A stretch of 38,582 nucleotides of DNA from contig NZ_JABEMG010000032.1 in NCBI RefSeq assembly GCF_013004695.1, positions 1-38,582 on the forward strand, given 5' to 3'. This DNA is from Promicromonospora citrea. Lineage in GTDB: Bacteria > Actinomycetota > Actinomycetes > Actinomycetales > Cellulomonadaceae. The position numbers and the translations under genes were made by a program. Numbering within the stretch: position 1 is the stretch's first letter; each line of letters starts with the position of its first letter. This document shows positions 1 through 7,561 of this stretch, in pieces. Under the pieces are notes generated by a model that did not search any database, was not told the origin of the DNA, and saw only the letters and a program-made list of their open reading frames with translations.

Positions 1-363
1 GCCCGGATCGCCGCCGGCCACCAGGTGCGCCATGTCGCGGACGAGCAGGGCTGGAGCCGGCGCCACCTGCAGGACCTCGTGCGCGCCGAGTGCGGGCTGG
101 TCCCCCGCGACCTGCGCCGTGTGGCCCGGCTGTCCCGGTCGCGGCGCGCGCTGGTCGTCGCCGCACGGTCGGGGCGCCCCGTCCTGGCGGACGTCGCGGC
201 GGCCGCCGGGTACGCGGACCACGCCCACATGACGCGCGAGTGGGTGACCCTCGGCGGCTGCACCCCGAGCGCGTGGCTGCGCGAGGAGCTCCCGTTCGTT
301 CAAGACGTCGCGGACCCGCCCGCGGCATCGTGGGAGGCATCCGAGCAAGGGAGGACGACATGA
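1..363 (+). CDS. AraC-family regulator, C-terminal part (5' end outside window)
   Basis: The reading frame is open from base 1 to a TGA at 361-363, so the gene starts upstream. The visible 120 residues form an AraC-type double helix-turn-helix. A first helical unit reads 'SRRHLQDLVRAECGLVPRD'; a second has 'LADVAAAAGYADHAHMTREW', the usual AraC/XylS second-HTH pattern, followed by 'GCTPSAWLREE', matching the family's 'G.SP..yR' ending. The N-terminal sensing domain is not visible, so the ligand cannot be inferred. The stop codon overlaps the start of the next gene (ATGA at 360-363), so the regulator and the VOC protein are probably translationally coupled. Such AraC-VOC pairs are common in actinobacteria. 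The internal ATG seen downstream of base 1 is not a likely start because the conserved domain continues upstream of it. Confidence 0.85.
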   Translation, partial: ARIAAGHQVRHVADEQGWSRRHLQDLVRAECGLVPRDLRRVARLSRSRRALVVAARSGRPVLADVAAAAGYADHAHMTREWVTLGGCTPSAWLREELPFVQDVADPPAASWEASEQGRTT

Positions 364-746
364 GCACCGGACTGTGGGTGACCCTGACCTATCGCGACGC
401 CGACGCAGGGCTGGCCTGGCTCCAGGCGGTGGGCTTCACCGAGCGCGCGGTCTACCGGGACGACGCCGACCCCGCCGTCGTGCAGCACGCGGAGCTGGAC
501 TGGCCGGCGGGCGGCGGCGTCATGCTGGGCACGTACCGGCCGCGGCCGGGCTGGCCGGACGAGGCGGGCACGGGCTCGGCGTACGCCGTGACCGACGACG
601 TGGACGGCACGTACCGGGCGGCCCTGGCCGCGGGCGGGTCGAGCCTGCAGGAGCCGGCCGACCAGGACTACGGCGGACGGTCGTGCACCGTGCGCGACGT
701 GGACGGCAACCTGTGGAGCTTCGGGAGCTACCGCGGCGAGGAGTGA
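360..746 (+). CDS. VOC (glyoxalase/bleomycin-resistance fold) protein
   Basis: A 128-residue single-domain protein with the beta-alpha-beta-beta-beta paired-module fold of the vicinal oxygen chelate superfamily. The N-terminal strand 'LWVTLTYRDADAGLAWLQAVGF' and the C-terminal 'SCTVRDVDGNLWSFGSY' are typical; the latter is the usual 'D.dGn.w.fg' ending. It resembles the PhnB/YdeI-like small VOC proteins, for which no single substrate is known, and a metal site cannot be assigned with confidence. The start is ATG 360 with a good ribosome binding site (gggagga) 5 nt upstream. It overlaps the preceding AraC-type gene by 4 nt, so the two are co-transcribed. A role in detoxification or resistance is possible but only inferred from the fold. 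Confidence 0.88.
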   Translation: MSTGLWVTLTYRDADAGLAWLQAVGFTERAVYRDDADPAVVQHAELDWPAGGGVMLGTYRPRPGWPDEAGTGSAYAVTDDVDGTYRAALAAGGSSLQEPADQDYGGRSCTVRDVDGNLWSFGSYRGEE

Positions 747-755
747 CGCCCAGCG

Positions 756-1391
756 ATGAGTTCGGGCGGCGCGCGCCGTCGGACGGGCATGGGAATCCTC
801 AGAGCAGACCTGTCCGTATCGCTCGACGGCTACTCCGCCGGGCACGACCAGAGCCTCGAGCACCCCTTCGGCAGCGGGACGGGCGAACGCCTGGACGGCT
901 GGATGGCCGGGTGGATGTTCGAGCACGGCGACGACCACCGCGCCGAGGTGGACGCCGTCGTGGGAGCAGGCGCCTACATCATGGGGCGCAACATGTTCTC
1001 GCCCGGGCGCGGCGCGTGGGACCCGGCCTGGACGGGCTGGTGGGGCGAGAACCCGCCGTACCACGGGCCGGTGTTCGTGCTGACCCACCACGCGCGGGAA
1101 TCCGTCCCGATGGAGGGCGGCACCACGTTCCACTTCGTCACCGACGGGATCGAGAGCGCGCTCGAGCAGGCGCGCGCCGCCGCGGGCGACCTCGACATCT
1201 CGATCGCCGGCGGCGCGACCACGCTCAACGAGTACCTCGCCGCGGGCCTCGTGGACGAGCTGCGGCTGCACGTCGGGCCGTTCACCCTCGGCCAGGGCAC
1301 CCGCGTGTTCGACGGCGTGCCGCCGCAGGAGTTCCGCACGACCTCCGTGCGGCACACACCGGAGGTCACGCACGTCACGCTGCGCCGGTGA
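756..1391 (+). CDS. Dihydrofolate reductase-like (RibD C-terminal domain) protein
   Basis: Product of up to 211 residues, related to the RibD C-terminal reductase / DHFR fold. The N-terminal strand 'LRADLSVSLDGYSAG' and the nucleotide-binding region 'DLDISIAGGATTLNEYLAAGLVDELRLHVGPFTLGQGTRVFDG' are diagnostic: GG-x-x-L for cofactor, then 'vDEl.l...P..lG.G..lF'. Stand-alone members are putative NADPH-dependent reductases of unknown substrate and usually not true folate enzymes. Two starts are possible. ATG 756 has a GAGGAG motif 12 nt upstream. ATG 789 gives the family's usual short N-terminus (200 residues) but has no well-spaced RBS. A second member of the same family lies at 10411-10992. 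Confidence 0.85.
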   Translation: MSSGGARRRTGMGILRADLSVSLDGYSAGHDQSLEHPFGSGTGERLDGWMAGWMFEHGDDHRAEVDAVVGAGAYIMGRNMFSPGRGAWDPAWTGWWGENPPYHGPVFVLTHHARESVPMEGGTTFHFVTDGIESALEQARAAAGDLDISIAGGATTLNEYLAAGLVDELRLHVGPFTLGQGTRVFDGVPPQEFRTTSVRHTPEVTHVTLRR

Positions 1392-1404
1392 CACACTGGG
1401 CCGC

Positions 1405-2253
1405 ATGACGGTCATCTGGGCAGAGGGGCGCATGGTCGCGCCCGGCGATCCCGCGCTGAGCGCGGTGGACCACGGCATCACGGTCGGCGACGGCGTCTTC
1501 GAGACCTGCGCGGTGCTCGACGGGCAGGCGTTCGCCCTCACCCGGCACCTCGCGCGGCTCGAGCGGTCGGCGGCGGGCATGGGCATGGCGGCGCTCGACC
1601 TGCGCACGGTGCGCGACGGCGTCGACGCCGTGCTGGCCGCCGCGCCCGACGCCGGTCGGCTGCGGATCACGGTGACCGACGGCATCGGCCCGCTCGGCTC
1701 GGGCCGCACCGACGGGCCGCAGACGGTGGTCGTCGCGGCGACGCCCGCCGTCGTCGTGCCGACGGGGCGGGCAGCCCGGTCGCCGTGGACGCGCAACGAG
1801 AACAGCCCGGTGGCCGGGCTGAAGACCACGTCGTACGCGGAGAACGTGGTCTCCCTGGCCGACGCGGTCGCCAAGGGCGCCGACGAGTCGGTGTTCGCCA
1901 ACACGCGCGGTGACCTCTGCGAGGGCACGGGCTCCAACGTCTTCCTCGAGCTCGACGGCGAGCTCGTCACGCCCCCGCTGTCCGTCGGGTGCCTCGCGGG
2001 CATCACGCGCGAGCTGCTGCTCGAGTGGGGCGCCGAGGCCGGCCTGCCCGTCCGCGAGGCCAAGGACGGCGAGCTGCCCTTCTCCGTGCTGGACCGGGTG
2101 TCCGCCGGCGAGGCCGGGATGCTGCTCACCGGATCCGTGCGCAACGTGCAGCCGACGGTCTGGCTGGACGGCGCGGACCTGGAGGTCGGCGAGCTGTCGG
2201 CGGCTGCGCGCGACCTGTTCGAGCGGAACATGCGGGAGCGGATCGACCCCTGA
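1405..2253 (+). CDS. pabC: Aminodeoxychorismate lyase / class IV aminotransferase
   Basis: A 282-residue fold-type IV PLP enzyme. The N-terminal 'SAVDHGITVGDGVFETCAVLDG' contains the conserved 'D.G...GdG.FEt.rv' motif. The PLP lysine is in 'VAGLKTTSYAENVVSLADA', and the phosphate-binding signature 'EGTGSNVFLELDG' follows. The family includes 4-amino-4-deoxychorismate lyase (PabC), which releases p-aminobenzoate for folate synthesis, and branched-chain or D-amino-acid aminotransferases. The 'FETCAVLDGQAFALTRHLARLERSA' region and the length fit actinobacterial PabC best. The start is ATG 1405. There is no clear Shine-Dalgarno sequence, but a CACACT box 7 nt upstream suggests a leaderless transcript. 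It stands between a reductase gene and a tRNA gene, with no pab partner in view, so the exact substrate remains inferred. Confidence 0.85.
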   Translation: MTVIWAEGRMVAPGDPALSAVDHGITVGDGVFETCAVLDGQAFALTRHLARLERSAAGMGMAALDLRTVRDGVDAVLAAAPDAGRLRITVTDGIGPLGSGRTDGPQTVVVAATPAVVVPTGRAARSPWTRNENSPVAGLKTTSYAENVVSLADAVAKGADESVFANTRGDLCEGTGSNVFLELDGELVTPPLSVGCLAGITRELLLEWGAEAGLPVREAKDGELPFSVLDRVSAGEAGMLLTGSVRNVQPTVWLDGADLEVGELSAAARDLFERNMRERIDP

Positions 2254-2296
2254 CACGGGCCGCGGTCTGGATTTCGCATCCACGCGCGAAGCAGGC

Positions 2297-2302
2297 TAAT
2301 AT
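2297..2302 (+). promoter_or_regulatory. Probable -10 box of the tRNA-Val promoter
   Basis: TAATAT lies 33 nt before the mature tRNA 5' end, where a -10 element for a short-leader tRNA transcript is expected. It is one of the few AT-rich hexamers in the region. No good -35 box is recognisable 16-18 bp upstream. Confidence 0.5.
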
Positions 2303-2335
2303 CGTCCACGCACGCCCCACCGGGGCGAGCGACAC

Positions 2336-2407
2336 GGGCGATTGGCGCAGTGGTAGCGCGCTTCGTTCACACCGAAGAGGTCACTGGTTCGAACCCAGTA
2401 TCGCCCA
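2336..2407 (+). tRNA. tRNA-Val (anticodon CAC)
   Basis: A complete cloverleaf can be folded by eye. The acceptor stem GGGCGAT (2336-2342) pairs with ATCGCCC (2400-2406), with discriminator A2407. The anticodon stem CTTCG (2361-2365) pairs with CGAAG (2373-2377) and encloses the loop TTCACAC, giving anticodon CAC, which reads GTG (Val). The T stem ACTGG/CCAGT encloses TTCGAAC. The 3' CCA is not encoded: the sequence continues CCC. A strong hairpin terminator follows directly, so this is a single-gene transcription unit. Confidence 0.96.
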
Positions 2408-2420
2408 CCCGTGAGAAGGT

Positions 2421-2458
2421 CCTCCCACCAGCGGAAACGCTGGTGGGAGGGCCTTTCG
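2421..2458 (+). terminator. Rho-independent terminator after tRNA-Val
   Basis: A perfect 13-bp stem (arms 2421-2433 and 2438-2450) closes on a GAAA tetraloop. It is followed by GCCTTTC, a short T-rich tail as is usual in high-GC genomes. Confidence 0.9.
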
Positions 2459-2635
2459 TCGTGAGGGCCGTGACCTCTCGCCGATCCCGCTGTGGCTGAC
2501 AGCGGCGGCGCCGGACCAGGCGCCCTCCTCGGAACGCCGGACCGCCCCAGCGGGCGGTCGAAGATCACCCCCGCCCGGCCGAAGTTCACCCCGCTCCACG
2601 GCTGAGAACGGCACTCGGCGGCGCGGAGCCGACCT

Positions 2636-2676
2636 TACGATCCCTCGGTGCCGTCGCCCCTGCGGCACCGAGGGAG
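2636..2676 (+). promoter_or_regulatory. -10 box and 33-bp dyad covering the start of the acyltransferase mRNA
   Basis: TACGAT (2636-2641) is a good actinobacterial -10 box. Directly after it comes a perfect 12-bp inverted repeat, CCCTCGGTGCCG (2642-2653) and CGGCACCGAGGG (2663-2674), with a 9-nt spacer. The right arm contains the AGGGAG Shine-Dalgarno motif of the start at 2684. The dyad could be a DNA operator over the transcription start, or its inner 7 bp could form an mRNA hairpin that hides the ribosome binding site. Confidence 0.55.
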
Positions 2677-2683
2677 AGATGAC

Positions 2684-4783
2684 GTGACGAAGGACCGCCC
2701 CACGCCCGTGCGGGTCGACATCCAGGCTCTGCGGGCGGTGGCCGTCGGCGCCGTCGTGCTGTTCCACCTGTGGCCCAACCGCCTGACCGGCGGGTACGTG
2801 GGTGTGGACGTGTTCTTCGTGATCTCGGGGTTCCTCATCACCTCGCACATCGCGCGCGACGTCCAGGCGCAGACCTTCTCCGTCACCCGGTTCTGGTCGC
2901 GGCGCATCCTGCGCCTGCTGCCGGCGTCGATGCTGGTCCTTGCCGTGACCGCCGTCGGCGTGTGGGTGCTGGGGCCGGCGCAGCTGTGGGGCCAGTGGTT
3001 CCGCGAGATCGGGGCCTCCACCCTCTACGCGCAGAACTGGGTCCTGGCGGCCGACGCCGTGGACTACCTCGCCGAGGAGAACGTCCCCTCGCCCGTGCAG
3101 CACTTCTGGTCGCTGTCGGTCGAGGAGCAGTTCTACCTGGTCTGGCCGCTGTTGATCGGTCTGTCGGTCCTGGTCGGCAGCCGGCTCCAGATCGGCGGTC
3201 ACGCCCGTGGCCACGCGCCCTGGCGGCCCGTCGCGGTCGGGCTGCTGAGCCTGGTCGTCGTCTCCTCCCTCGTGGCGTCGGTCGCCTGGACCGCGAGCGA
3301 CCCGGCACAGGCGTACTTCGTGACCCCGACCCGGGCGTGGGAGTTCGGGGTCGGCGCCCTCCTGGCGTTCGTGCCCGCACTCGGCCGGGGCCAGACCTCG
3401 GCCCGCACCGCACTGGTACGGGGCGTGGTCGCGTGGGCGGGCATCGCGCTGATCGTCGGGCCGGCGGTCTGGTACACCAGCGAGACGCCGTTCCCCGGGG
3501 CGTGGGCCGCCGTGCCCGTGCTGGGCACGGCCCTCGTCATCGGGGCCCGGGCCACCGACCGGTTCACCGACCGGCTGGCCGGTCTCGCACCGGTCCAGTT
3601 CGTCGGCGACGTGTCCTACGCGATCTACCTGTGGCACTGGCCGCTGGTCGTCTTCGTGCCGTACGCGACCGGCCACGACCTGCGCACCCTGGACAAGGTG
3701 GCGATCCTCGCCGTCACCGTCCTGCTGGCGTGGGGCACCCGGACCTGGATCGAGAAGCCCGTGCTGCGGCAGCGGCACCGGTTCCGGCCCGGCAGGACGT
3801 TCGCCGCCACCGCCGTCGCGGCGGCCGCCGTCGTCGGCGTGGCGTTCGCGGGCGTGCAGGCCTCGACGCACTACGCGGAGCGCGAGCTGCAGCGCGCCGC
3901 CGAGCTGCTCAGCGCACCGCCCGACTGCTTCGGTGCGGCCGCCCGCCCGATCGGTGGCCCGCCGTGCACCAACCCTGAGCTGGTCGACGGCGCGATCCCC
4001 GCGGTCGACGTCGCGCCGTCGGACGTCCCCGAGCTGTTCCGCGGCCGCTGCGCGGGCACCGGCAAGGCGGACTCCGTGCCGAAGCCCTGCGCCGTGGGCG
4101 ACCCGGACGGCGACACCCGGATCGCCCTCATCGGCGACTCGCACGCCGTCCAGTACTCGGCGGTGCTCGCCGACGTCGCCAGCCGGCACGGCTGGGCGCT
4201 CGACACCTACTCCAAGGGCGCGTGCCCGTTCTCGGACGTCCGGCGGGAGCAGGACGCCGTCCTCCACGAGGCGTGCACCGCCTGGATCGACCGGGCCAGG
4301 ACCATGCTGGCCGAGGGCGACTACGACCTGGTGATCACCTCCCAGGTGAGCGGCGTCGACTGGGCGCCGCCCGCCGGCACGACGCCGGAGGAGTTCGCCG
4401 AGGGCGGCCTCGAGACCCTCTGGTCGGGGCTCGCGGACCAGGGCGTGCGCGTGGTCGCCGTCGCCGACGTGCCGCGGCCCCGCAAGGGAGTGCTCGACTG
4501 CCTGCAGGAGCGCGGCCGGGACGTGTCGACCGACTGCCGTGTCTCCCGCGAGAAGGGGCTGCTGTACGACCCGCAGCCGGCCGCCGTCGAGCGCCTCGGC
4601 CGCCCCGACGTGAGCCTGATCGACTTCACCGACGTCTACTGCGACGCGAGCGAGTGCTTCCCGGTGATCGGCGGCGTCACGGTCTACCGCGACTCCAACC
4701 ACCTCACCAACACGTTCGCGCGCACGCTCGAGCCGTACTTCGAGTCGGAGCTGACCGCGCTGCTCGGCACCTCCTCGGGCTGA
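2684..4783 (+). CDS. Membrane O-acyltransferase with C-terminal SGNH domain
   Basis: A 699-residue integral membrane protein. Residues 9 to about 350 form an acyltransferase-3 domain. It opens with 'RVDIQALRAVAVGAVVLFHLWP' (conserved His of helix 1), then 'GGYVGVDVFFVISGFLIT', 'FWSRRILRLLPA' and 'HFWSLSVEEQFYLVWPLL', and ends with 'AIYLWHWPLVVF'. After a linker, an extracytoplasmic SGNH domain follows, with block I 'IGDSHAVQYSAVL' and the catalytic Asp/His block 'DSNHLT' near the C-terminus. This OafA/YrhL-type architecture transfers acetyl groups onto exported polysaccharide or peptidoglycan. The start GTG 2684 is chosen for AGGGAG at 7 nt. A leaderless GTG at 2648 (TACGAT then 6 nt) is a real alternative that adds 12 residues. 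The gene appears monocistronic. Confidence 0.92.
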   Translation: MTKDRPTPVRVDIQALRAVAVGAVVLFHLWPNRLTGGYVGVDVFFVISGFLITSHIARDVQAQTFSVTRFWSRRILRLLPASMLVLAVTAVGVWVLGPAQLWGQWFREIGASTLYAQNWVLAADAVDYLAEENVPSPVQHFWSLSVEEQFYLVWPLLIGLSVLVGSRLQIGGHARGHAPWRPVAVGLLSLVVVSSLVASVAWTASDPAQAYFVTPTRAWEFGVGALLAFVPALGRGQTSARTALVRGVVAWAGIALIVGPAVWYTSETPFPGAWAAVPVLGTALVIGARATDRFTDRLAGLAPVQFVGDVSYAIYLWHWPLVVFVPYATGHDLRTLDKVAILAVTVLLAWGTRTWIEKPVLRQRHRFRPGRTFAATAVAAAAVVGVAFAGVQASTHYAERELQRAAELLSAPPDCFGAAARPIGGPPCTNPELVDGAIPAVDVAPSDVPELFRGRCAGTGKADSVPKPCAVGDPDGDTRIALIGDSHAVQYSAVLADVASRHGWALDTYSKGACPFSDVRREQDAVLHEACTAWIDRARTMLAEGDYDLVITSQVSGVDWAPPAGTTPEEFAEGGLETLWSGLADQGVRVVAVADVPRPRKGVLDCLQERGRDVSTDCRVSREKGLLYDPQPAAVERLGRPDVSLIDFTDVYCDASECFPVIGGVTVYRDSNHLTNTFARTLEPYFESELTALLGTSSG

Positions 4784-4917
4784 GACGGACGCTCCCGCCG
4801 GGCGCTGTTCACCCGGGTGATCCCAGGAGCGCCGGGTTCCGGGGCCCTGCGGCCGGCACTACCGTCGCCTCAGCTCGTCTCGCACCGAGACGTTCCCACA
4901 GAGACGAAGGAAGTGCC

Positions 4918-6033
4918 GTGGCTTCCAGCTCTGGCCCGTCGGTGGCCGCACGCGTTCTCGGGATCTGCCTGCTCGTCGTCGGGACGCCGCTCGTCCTGCT
5001 CACCCTCGCGCTGCTCGTCGCCGGAGAGGTCGGCGTCGGGCTCGTCGTCGCCCTGCCGGCGGCCGCGGCCCTGTTCGGCGCCGCGCGGCTGCTGCGACGA
5101 CGACGGCCCGGCGCGCCCAGGACGGCGAGCCACGCCAAGGTCCCCGCGAGGGCGGCGGCCGTGTCCCGGCGCCCGTCGACGGACACCTCCGGCCCGGCGG
5201 AGCACGTCCCGCCCTGCCCGACCGGGGACCCGGTCGACCCGTGGACGACGGCGACCGGGTACGCCGAGGTCGTCGGCGAGACCTTTCGACAGGACGCGAT
5301 CCGCCGGGTGTTCGCCGGCACGCGCGTCCGGAGCGACGCCGGCGCCGAGCTCCTCGGCCAGGCCCTGCTCTCGGACGACTCCGGGAACCCGCACGACAGC
5401 AACGCCGTCGCCGTGTGGTTCGAGGGCGAGCACGTCGGCTACCTGAGCGCGGGCGACGCGCGGAAGTACTCGCCCGTCGTCCGCGAGCTCGCCGCCGAGG
5501 GGCGCGTCCTGCGGGTCGAGGCGCGGGCGTGGGCACGGGAGCGCCCGGCGGGTGACCCTGACGGCAGCGGCCTCGGCGCCCGCGTCACGGTCTTCCCTCC
5601 TCCTGACCTCGTCGGTATCCGGCCGGTGAACGACCTGCCCCGAACCCCGCACGTCGTCCTGCCTCCCGGGCGGACCGTCCAGGTCACCAAGGAGGACCAG
5701 CACATGGCCGTGCTCGGAGAGGTGGTGGCACACGGTTCCGGCTCGGGGATCGTCGCGACGCTGCACGCCGTCGTGGAGCAGCGCGCGCGGTCGACCGCCG
5801 AGCTGGTCGAGGTCCGCTACGACGGGCAGCGCGTCGGCGTGCTGTCCACCCCGATGAGTGCCCAGCTGCTCCCCCTCGTGCGGTACATCGAGTCCCGCGG
5901 CAAGGTCGCCGTCGCCCGTGCCACGGTAGCCGGCTCGCGCCTCCAGGCGGACATCACGCTCGACGTGGCCCGGACGACGGAGATCGACGACGCGTGGATC
6001 GCGGGCTCCGTGGACAGCGACGAGTACGCCTGA
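4918..6033 (+). CDS. Membrane-anchored HIRAN-domain protein
   Basis: A 371-residue protein of unknown role. Residues 8 to about 55 hold two closely spaced hydrophobic segments ('VLGICLLVVGTPLVLLTLALLVAG' and 'VGLVVALPAAAALFGAARLL') followed by RRRR, suggesting a hairpin anchor with a cytoplasmic C-terminal part. Around residues 115-210 there is a HIRAN-like domain with the signature 'SDDSGNPHDSNAVAVWFEGEHVGYLS'. A second, more diverged unit near residues 260-350 keeps 'VEVRYDGQRVGVLSTPMSAQLLPLV'. HIRAN domains bind DNA ends in eukaryotic HLTF; in bacteria they are often stand-alone and unexplained. The start GTG 4918 has AAGGAAG 4 nt upstream. A short hairpin, CGTCTCG/CGAGACG (4876-4892), lies in the probable leader. 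It runs convergent with a decayed minus-strand gene that ends 9 nt away. Confidence 0.75.
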   Translation: MASSSGPSVAARVLGICLLVVGTPLVLLTLALLVAGEVGVGLVVALPAAAALFGAARLLRRRRPGAPRTASHAKVPARAAAVSRRPSTDTSGPAEHVPPCPTGDPVDPWTTATGYAEVVGETFRQDAIRRVFAGTRVRSDAGAELLGQALLSDDSGNPHDSNAVAVWFEGEHVGYLSAGDARKYSPVVRELAAEGRVLRVEARAWARERPAGDPDGSGLGARVTVFPPPDLVGIRPVNDLPRTPHVVLPPGRTVQVTKEDQHMAVLGEVVAHGSGSGIVATLHAVVEQRARSTAELVEVRYDGQRVGVLSTPMSAQLLPLVRYIESRGKVAVARATVAGSRLQADITLDVARTTEIDDAWIAGSVDSDEYA

Positions 6034-6042
6034 GGTCGGTCC

Positions 6043-6455
6043 TCATCGGGTGTCGGCAGCGAGCGGCGCGACGGCCGGCACCGGGTCGACGTCGAGCTGG
6101 TCCCAGTCGCTCGCGTCGACGATGTTCGCGGTCGAGCCGCGGCACTCGAGCACGGTTCCCCGCGGGGCACCCTGCCGTACGGCATGAGCAGGCGTCCCCT
6201 CCGCGGTCGGTCGAAGGACGCCGGTCCGAGCGTGCCCGTCGTCACGAGACCTCGGTCCCCGTACGCGCCGACGAGGACGGCCGAGTCGCCGGAGACGACC
6301 ACGCCCTGGGCACCGCCGACGTCGGTCGGGTGGATGGGACGACGTCGTCACGGACACGCCGGTCACGGGGTCCGGTGTCGGTCCGCGAGGACGACCGTGA
6401 GCGCCGTCGGGGTTGCCGCGGCCACGACGACCGCCACGCGCCGCCGCCCGGCCAC
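6043..6455 (-). pseudogene. Decayed gene for a small membrane-anchored protein
   Basis: The bases between 6034 and 6567 hold no intact gene, but the minus strand keeps a protein-like track broken by three apparent frameshifts. From a GTG near 6455 it reads a basic-hydrophobic N-terminus ('VAGRRRVAVVVAAATPTALTVVLA') until a stop at 6363-6365. A -1 shift continues 'VTGVSVTTSSHPPD', a +1 shift gives 'DVGGAQGVVVSGDSAVLVGAYGDRGLVTTG', and a final shift near 6180 gives 'GTVLECRGSTANIVDASDWDQLDVDPV' ending at TGA 6045-6043. The pieces lie in order and have native-looking composition. The track ends just short of the convergent gene. I do not recognise the family. Sequencing error is an alternative explanation. 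Confidence 0.45.
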
Positions 6456-6484
6456 CCGATCCGCCGACGTCTGGTGTTCGCGGT

Positions 6485-6561
6485 GAGATCTGGCCGGGCA
6501 CGACCAGATCTCGATGCGGACACCAGATCTCAGCGGTTCACCGCTGAACCGGTCGTAGGGT
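6485..6561 (+). promoter_or_regulatory. Triple AGATCT operator-like array and -10 box of the GNAT gene
   Basis: Three copies of a 9-mer lie upstream of the GNAT gene: GAGATCTGG (6485-6493, inverted) and CCAGATCTC twice (6504-6512 and 6523-6531). Their AGATCT cores are 20 and 19 bp apart, about two helical turns. They are followed by a short palindrome, AGCGGT-TC-ACCGCT (6532-6545), and the -10 box TAGGGT (6556-6561), 6 nt before the ATG. Such phased repeats suggest cooperative repressor or activator binding. Confidence 0.45.
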
Positions 6562-6567
6562 CGTGTG

Positions 6568-7080
6568 ATGAACCTGGACCTCCGTGCACTCACGCACGAC
6601 GACGCTCCCGCGCTGGCCGCTCCGTTCCAGGAGCTCGGCTGGCCCGGGAAGACGGCGGAGCAGCTCGCGGCGTACGCCGAGCAGCAACGGTCCGGCGAAC
6701 GGGACGTCGTCGTCGCGTGGCTCGGCAAGGAGCCGGCGGGGTACGGCTGCGTCGTCCGGCGCAGCGGCTACCCGCCGTTCCGCGAGGGTGACATTCCCGA
6801 GATCCAGGACCTCACCGTGCTGCCCGCCCACCGCCGGCGCGGGGTCGGCTCCGCTCTCCTCGACCGGCTCGAGGAGCTCGTCGCGGTGCGGCACCCCGTC
6901 GTCGGGCTCGGCGTCGGCGTGTACGCGGACTACGGTCCGGCGATGCGGCTCTACGTCGCCCGCGGGTACCAGTTCGACGGGCGCGGACTCATGTCCGGCG
7001 GCCGACCGGTCGCGCCGGGCAGCCGGATACGTGTCGACGACGACGTCACGCTGATGCTCACGAAGCGCGTCCGGTCCTAG
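6568..7080 (+). CDS. GNAT-family N-acetyltransferase
   Basis: A 170-residue GNAT protein transferring an acyl group from acyl-CoA to an amine; the substrate is unknown. Motif A, 'IQDLTVLPAHRRRGVGSALLDRLEELV' (about residues 75-100), contains the pantetheine loop R-R-x-G-V-G. Motif B, 'VYADYGPAMRLYVARGYQFDGRGL', has the usual 'a..LY...Gf' ending. The start is ATG 6568. The adjacent GTG at 6565 is also in frame, but TAGGGT (6556-6561) places a probable transcription start right at the ATG, so the mRNA is likely leaderless. It is preceded by the AGATCT array and followed 20 nt later by an independent leaderless gene. Confidence 0.88.
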   Translation: MNLDLRALTHDDAPALAAPFQELGWPGKTAEQLAAYAEQQRSGERDVVVAWLGKEPAGYGCVVRRSGYPPFREGDIPEIQDLTVLPAHRRRGVGSALLDRLEELVAVRHPVVGLGVGVYADYGPAMRLYVARGYQFDGRGLMSGGRPVAPGSRIRVDDDVTLMLTKRVRS

Positions 7081-7100
7081 CTGGGTTACCGTCGGGCCCC

Positions 7101-7481
7101 ATGACCACCGACGCCATCGAGTCCCGTATCGCCAACGCCTTGTTCGACGTGCAGCCCGCCCGGGTGAGCTGGATCGCGCGGCCGTCGATCGCACTCGTGC
7201 GCGCGATGTACAAGGGGCTCTGGGTCGGTGGCCGGGCCACGATCACGCCCACCGAGTACCACTTCCACCCGAACGCGATGAACCGGGTGGCCCACGCGGG
7301 GGTCATCGACTTCGTCATCCCGCTGGTCGACATCACGCACGTCTCCACGAAGTGGGGCTTCATCAGCAGCCTCGTCATCGTCCAGGCGGGCGGGCAGGAG
7401 ATCCGGATCCGGTGCTACCGCGCCAAGAAGTTCGCCGCCCGTCTCCGGGAAGCAGTGGCGGCTGCGCGCGGTGGCGCCTGA
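7101..7481 (+). CDS. GRAM/PH-like domain protein
   Basis: A 126-residue soluble protein without signal peptide. The central section 'GLWVGGRATITPTEYHFHPNAMNRVAHAGVIDFVIPLVDITHVSTKWGFISSLVIVQAGGQEIRIRCYRAKKFAARLREAV' has the alternating strands and terminal helix of GRAM/PH-like domains: 'G.l.lT...l.F.p', 'i.l.di..v', 'i.v...g....f.....'. In other proteins these domains bind lipids or proteins, but bacterial single-domain members have no established job. The start is ATG 7101, with TACCGT 8 nt upstream and no ribosome binding site, consistent with leaderless transcription. No operon partner can be assigned with confidence. Confidence 0.65.
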   Translation: MTTDAIESRIANALFDVQPARVSWIARPSIALVRAMYKGLWVGGRATITPTEYHFHPNAMNRVAHAGVIDFVIPLVDITHVSTKWGFISSLVIVQAGGQEIRIRCYRAKKFAARLREAVAAARGGA

Positions 7482-7561
7482 CAGCTCGGCACGCACACGC
7501 TCGCCGAGATCGGGCGGCAGCACCGGACGCGAGTCGCGCCCCCCGGCCGTACGGTGACGGC

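Noticed and set aside
2684-6033. Horizontal transfer or tRNA-linked genomic island next to tRNA-Val
   Set aside because: There is no integrase, no repeated tRNA 3' end downstream, and base composition does not change.
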